Assembly (NCBI GenBank): GCA_052244495.1 | Contig: JBQPXH010000005.1 | Direction: 5' to 3' (one strand) | Length of the DNA stretch: 64,000 nucleotides | Source of the DNA: Cereibacter_A sp052244495 | GTDB taxonomy: Bacteria > Pseudomonadota > Alphaproteobacteria > Rhodobacterales > Rhodobacteraceae | Made by a program: the position numbers and the translations under genes | In this document: positions 62,022 to 64,000 of the stretch, one piece after another | How the letters are laid out: each line of letters starts with the position of its first letter | Numbering within the stretch: the first letter of the stretch is position 1 | The notes under the pieces: generated by a model | What the model was told of the DNA's origin: nothing | The model's database searches: none | The model's input: only the letters and a program-made list of their open reading frames with translations

Positions 62022-63148
62022 AATGTCTCGTCCGCTCTGGCCGGCGCGTCGTCCTTGACCGGGCGCCCCTCGCGGGCGGCGGGTCGCCGTGCCGGCGCCG
62101 GGCTCGCCTCGGGTGCGGAGGGCTGTCCGGGCTGCGCCTCGGGCTTTGCGGCGGAACCCTCTGGCGGCGGAGGCTCGGCGACCTCGGGCTTCGCGGCGGG
62201 CGCCTCCTCGACGGGGGCCGGAATGGCGCGCATCTCGGCAGCGCCCGGCGACGGCTCGGGCTTCGGAGCGGCTGGTGGGTCGGAGAAGCCGCCCATCCCG
62301 GCATAGACCGCCAGTCCCGCCAGCGCGAGCACAGCCCCCGCCCCTGCCGTTGCCGCCAGCCTGCGCGGAAGCGTCCGCGCCGAGGCCGCGCCCTGCCCCG
62401 CATGGCGGTAGAGGATCACCGAGGTGTTGTCCTGCGACGGGTTCGCCTTGCGCTCGACCGCAGCCAGCAATGCCTCGGTCACGGCGCGCGGCCCGGCCCG
62501 CAACCGCTCGCCCACGATCTCGACCACTTCCGCCTCCGACAGCGCGTCCAGCCCGTCGGAGGCGATCAGCACCACGTCGCCCGGCTCCAGCGTAACCGAG
62601 TTCAGGTCCACCAGCGTCAGCGGCCCCCCCGTCAGCGCCGAGCGCAGCACGTTGCGGCGCGGATGGCTCGCCGCCTCGGCCCGCGTCATCCGCCCCGCCT
62701 CGACCAGCGTCATCAGCTCGCCGAAGATCGAGTGGTCCGCATTGATCCGCCGGATCGTCCCCCGCCGGAGCAGGTAGATCGCGCTGTCACCGACGCTGAC
62801 CCAGACCAGCCGGTCGGGCAGCTTGATCGCCGCGATCAACGTGCAGCCCATGCCCCTCAGGCTCGCGTCGCGCGCCAGCGCGCCGCGGATCGCCTCGTTG
62901 GCGGCCTCCAGCGCCTCCTGCAGCCGGTCGGCGGGGCGCGGGGCGCGCGCGACCTGCGTGAAGTGATGGGCGAAGGCGCGCAGCGCGAGGCCGCTCGCCA
63001 CCTCGCCCCCCGCATGCCCGCCCATCCCGTCCGCCAGCAGCATCAGGACGTCCGACCGCGGGTCCGTCTCGCTCTGGAGGATGATGTCGAACGCATCCTC
63101 CTGCGTTTCCCTGCGCCCGAGGATCTGCTGGCCGTGGACCTGTGCCAT
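62018..63148 (-). CDS. pppA: PP2C-family Ser/Thr phosphatase, PppA-like, with membrane anchor
   Basis: A 376-residue protein. The PP2C domain (about 1-240) shows metal-binding motifs RRETQEDAFD, LLADGMGGHAGGE, VSVGDSAIYLL, IASDGLDALSEAE and SQDNTSVILYR. A membrane helix (LAATAGAGAVLALAGLAVYA) is followed by a ~100-residue proline/alanine-rich tail that should be periplasmic, an extension standard PppA lacks. It reverses kinase action in the threonine-phosphorylation switch of T6SS. Its neighbours are an FHA gene eight bases upstream and the overlapping kinase gene. Confidence 0.92.
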   Translation of the reverse strand: MAQVHGQQILGRRETQEDAFDIILQSETDPRSDVLMLLADGMGGHAGGEVASGLALRAFAHHFTQVARAPRPADRLQEALEAANEAIRGALARDASLRGMGCTLIAAIKLPDRLVWVSVGDSAIYLLRRGTIRRINADHSIFGELMTLVEAGRMTRAEAASHPRRNVLRSALTGGPLTLVDLNSVTLEPGDVVLIASDGLDALSEAEVVEIVGERLRAGPRAVTEALLAAVERKANPSQDNTSVILYRHAGQGAASARTLPRRLAATAGAGAVLALAGLAVYAGMGGFSDPPAAPKPEPSPGAAEMRAIPAPVEEAPAAKPEVAEPPPPEGSAAKPEAQPGQPSAPEASPAPARRPAAREGRPVKDDAPARADETL

Positions 63149-63155
63149 CGTCGTC

Positions 63156-63737
63156 TCAGGCCTCGGGCGGGGCGATGTCGCCCCAGTCGAAATCCTCGTT
63201 GCAGAATGCGACGAAGCGGACGGTGGTCTTCTTGCTCAGCTCCAGCGTCGAATGGGTGGGTAGCGGCAGCGTCGCGGTCACCACCTGCCCGTTCAGCCGA
63301 GTGATGTTCTTGCCGCTGCCCGGAACGACCAGGAACGACCGGCTCACGTCGTCATAGACAATCCGCAGGTGATCCTCGCCCGAGATGGTCATGTCGCCGT
63401 AGGGCAGACTGACACGGCAGCTGCTCTCGCGGCCGACGATGTTCATCCCCGCGCCGATGTTGACCGAGCGTCCGAGCCCCGGCCCCTTCGTCACCACGAG
63501 CCAGCCCACCACGGGATCGAGTTCCTCCTCGAATGGGATGGCCTCGACGATCTCGATCCGCGTGCGCTCGTCCGCCACCTGCACCATGCGCGTGGCATCC
63601 AGCGCGGTCGGCGCCGCGCCGAACCCGGGCGCAGGCCCCAGAAGGCTGGTATCGTCGGGGCCGAGGTCGGTGAAGTCGCGCTGGCGCGCCGGTCGGTCGT
63701 CGGATTCGAAGATCCACTTGGTCTTGTCGCTCGGCAT
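63156..63737 (-). CDS. FHA-domain protein
   Basis: A 193-residue cytoplasmic protein. The N-terminal ~65 residues are low-complexity and contain TDLGPDDTSLLGP, a possible phosphothreonine site; the FHA fold follows (VVGWLVVTKGPGLGRSVNIG, NIVGRESSCRVSLPYGDMTI, HLRIVYDDVSRSFLVVPGSG). It could be both substrate and reader of the kinases, like GarA or Fha. GGAGAGAC precedes the ATG. It is 21 bases from the upstream FHA gene. Confidence 0.87.
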   Translation of the reverse strand: MPSDKTKWIFESDDRPARQRDFTDLGPDDTSLLGPAPGFGAAPTALDATRMVQVADERTRIEIVEAIPFEEELDPVVGWLVVTKGPGLGRSVNIGAGMNIVGRESSCRVSLPYGDMTISGEDHLRIVYDDVSRSFLVVPGSGKNITRLNGQVVTATLPLPTHSTLELSKKTTVRFVAFCNEDFDWGDIAPPEA

Positions 63738-63758
63738 GTCAGTCTCTCCTGTATCTGC

Positions 63759-64000
63759 TCACGGCGCGACGAGCCGAAGGCGGATCTGGCCGAACCCGAT
63801 CTGGTCGCCGTCCTTCACGCGCGTCCCCTCCTTGATGCGGCGGCCGTTGACGAAGGTGCCGTTCAGGCTGCCCATGTCGCTCAGCATCAGGCCGCCGCCG
63901 GACAGCTTCAGCTCGGCATGAAGGCGCGACACGCTGTCGTCGGGAATGGGGACGGCATTGGTTCCGGCTCGCCCGATGGTGGCCGCAGGTGAAGGCACCA
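63759..64000 (-). CDS. FHA-domain protein, 5' part beyond the window
   Basis: The last ~80 residues of a protein ending in an FHA domain: ATIGRAGTNAVPIPDDSVSR, LHAELKLSGGGLMLSDMGSL and NGTFVNGRRIKEGTRVKDGD. GR, SRLH and NGTFVNG are the phosphothreonine-contacting motifs and are intact. The frame is open to the right edge, and the sequence before GRAG is needed for the FHA fold, so the true start lies outside. Confidence 0.88.
   Translation of the reverse strand, partial: VPSPAATIGRAGTNAVPIPDDSVSRLHAELKLSGGGLMLSDMGSLNGTFVNGRRIKEGTRVKDGDQIGFGQIRLRLVAP

Overview
The window is high-GC alphaproteobacterial DNA, almost certainly Rhodobacterales and most like Cereibacter (Rhodobacter) sphaeroides. 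The best marker is a 407-residue 5-aminolevulinate synthase (35737-36960) transcribed divergently from a CcoG/RdxA ferredoxin-type membrane protein (33921-35330). This matches the published hemT-rdxA arrangement of R. sphaeroides, where hemT is the second ALA synthase gene and lies on chromosome II. The species call is inference; the gene identities are read from sequence.

Layout. 0-11 kb: an edge-truncated peptide-binding protein, a small stress-type gene behind a GGAAC-N16-CGTT promoter-like site, a PPC/DUF296 protein, an MltB-type lytic transglycosylase lipoprotein, a cupin, a lysine 2,3-aminomutase-like radical SAM enzyme, a CobB sirtuin, and two divergent sensor kinases with no response regulator beside them. 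11-19 kb: a siderophore uptake operon (TonB receptor, binding protein, two FecCD permeases, ATPase, siderophore-interacting reductase) joined mostly by ATGA overlaps; no biosynthesis genes are present, so it probably takes up foreign siderophores. 19-34 kb: a DUF900-type hydrolase, a CgeB-like glycosyltransferase, a TetR regulator divergent from a DgcA/StcD-like demethylase, a GNAT/FemAB-like protein, a complete Liv-type ABC operon, a CPA1 antiporter, a SCO-like protein without its copper cysteines, and a MocR regulator.

35-46 kb: after hemT and its terminator come an IS66 relic and then a regulator, flavin monooxygenase and butanediol-dehydrogenase-like module (38.2-43.1 kb). Its far end abuts a recD2 helicase gene cut off before the ATPase domain, so the module looks like an insertion. 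The regulator is AcoR/NtrC-like but lacks the GAFTGA loop. Relics of a DUF427 gene, an XRE regulator and a small divergent operon follow.

46-52.7 kb: a large Sde182-type protein with an exact-period 552-bp internal duplication, a truncated paralogue of it, an unannotatable stretch, and a graveyard of four broken insertion sequences (two IS5-type, IS110, IS3). Three of these relics carry similar short palindromes inserted into the transposase reading frame.

52.7-64 kb (minus strand): a long tightly packed operon resembling the threonine-phosphorylation control module of type VI secretion: two FHA proteins, PP2C phosphatase, two Ser/Thr kinases, an unusual trypsin-TM-FHA protein, TagT/TagS/TagR-like proteins and a secreted vWA protein. 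Structural T6SS genes are not in the window and may lie beyond the right edge. No tRNA, rRNA or CRISPR array was seen.
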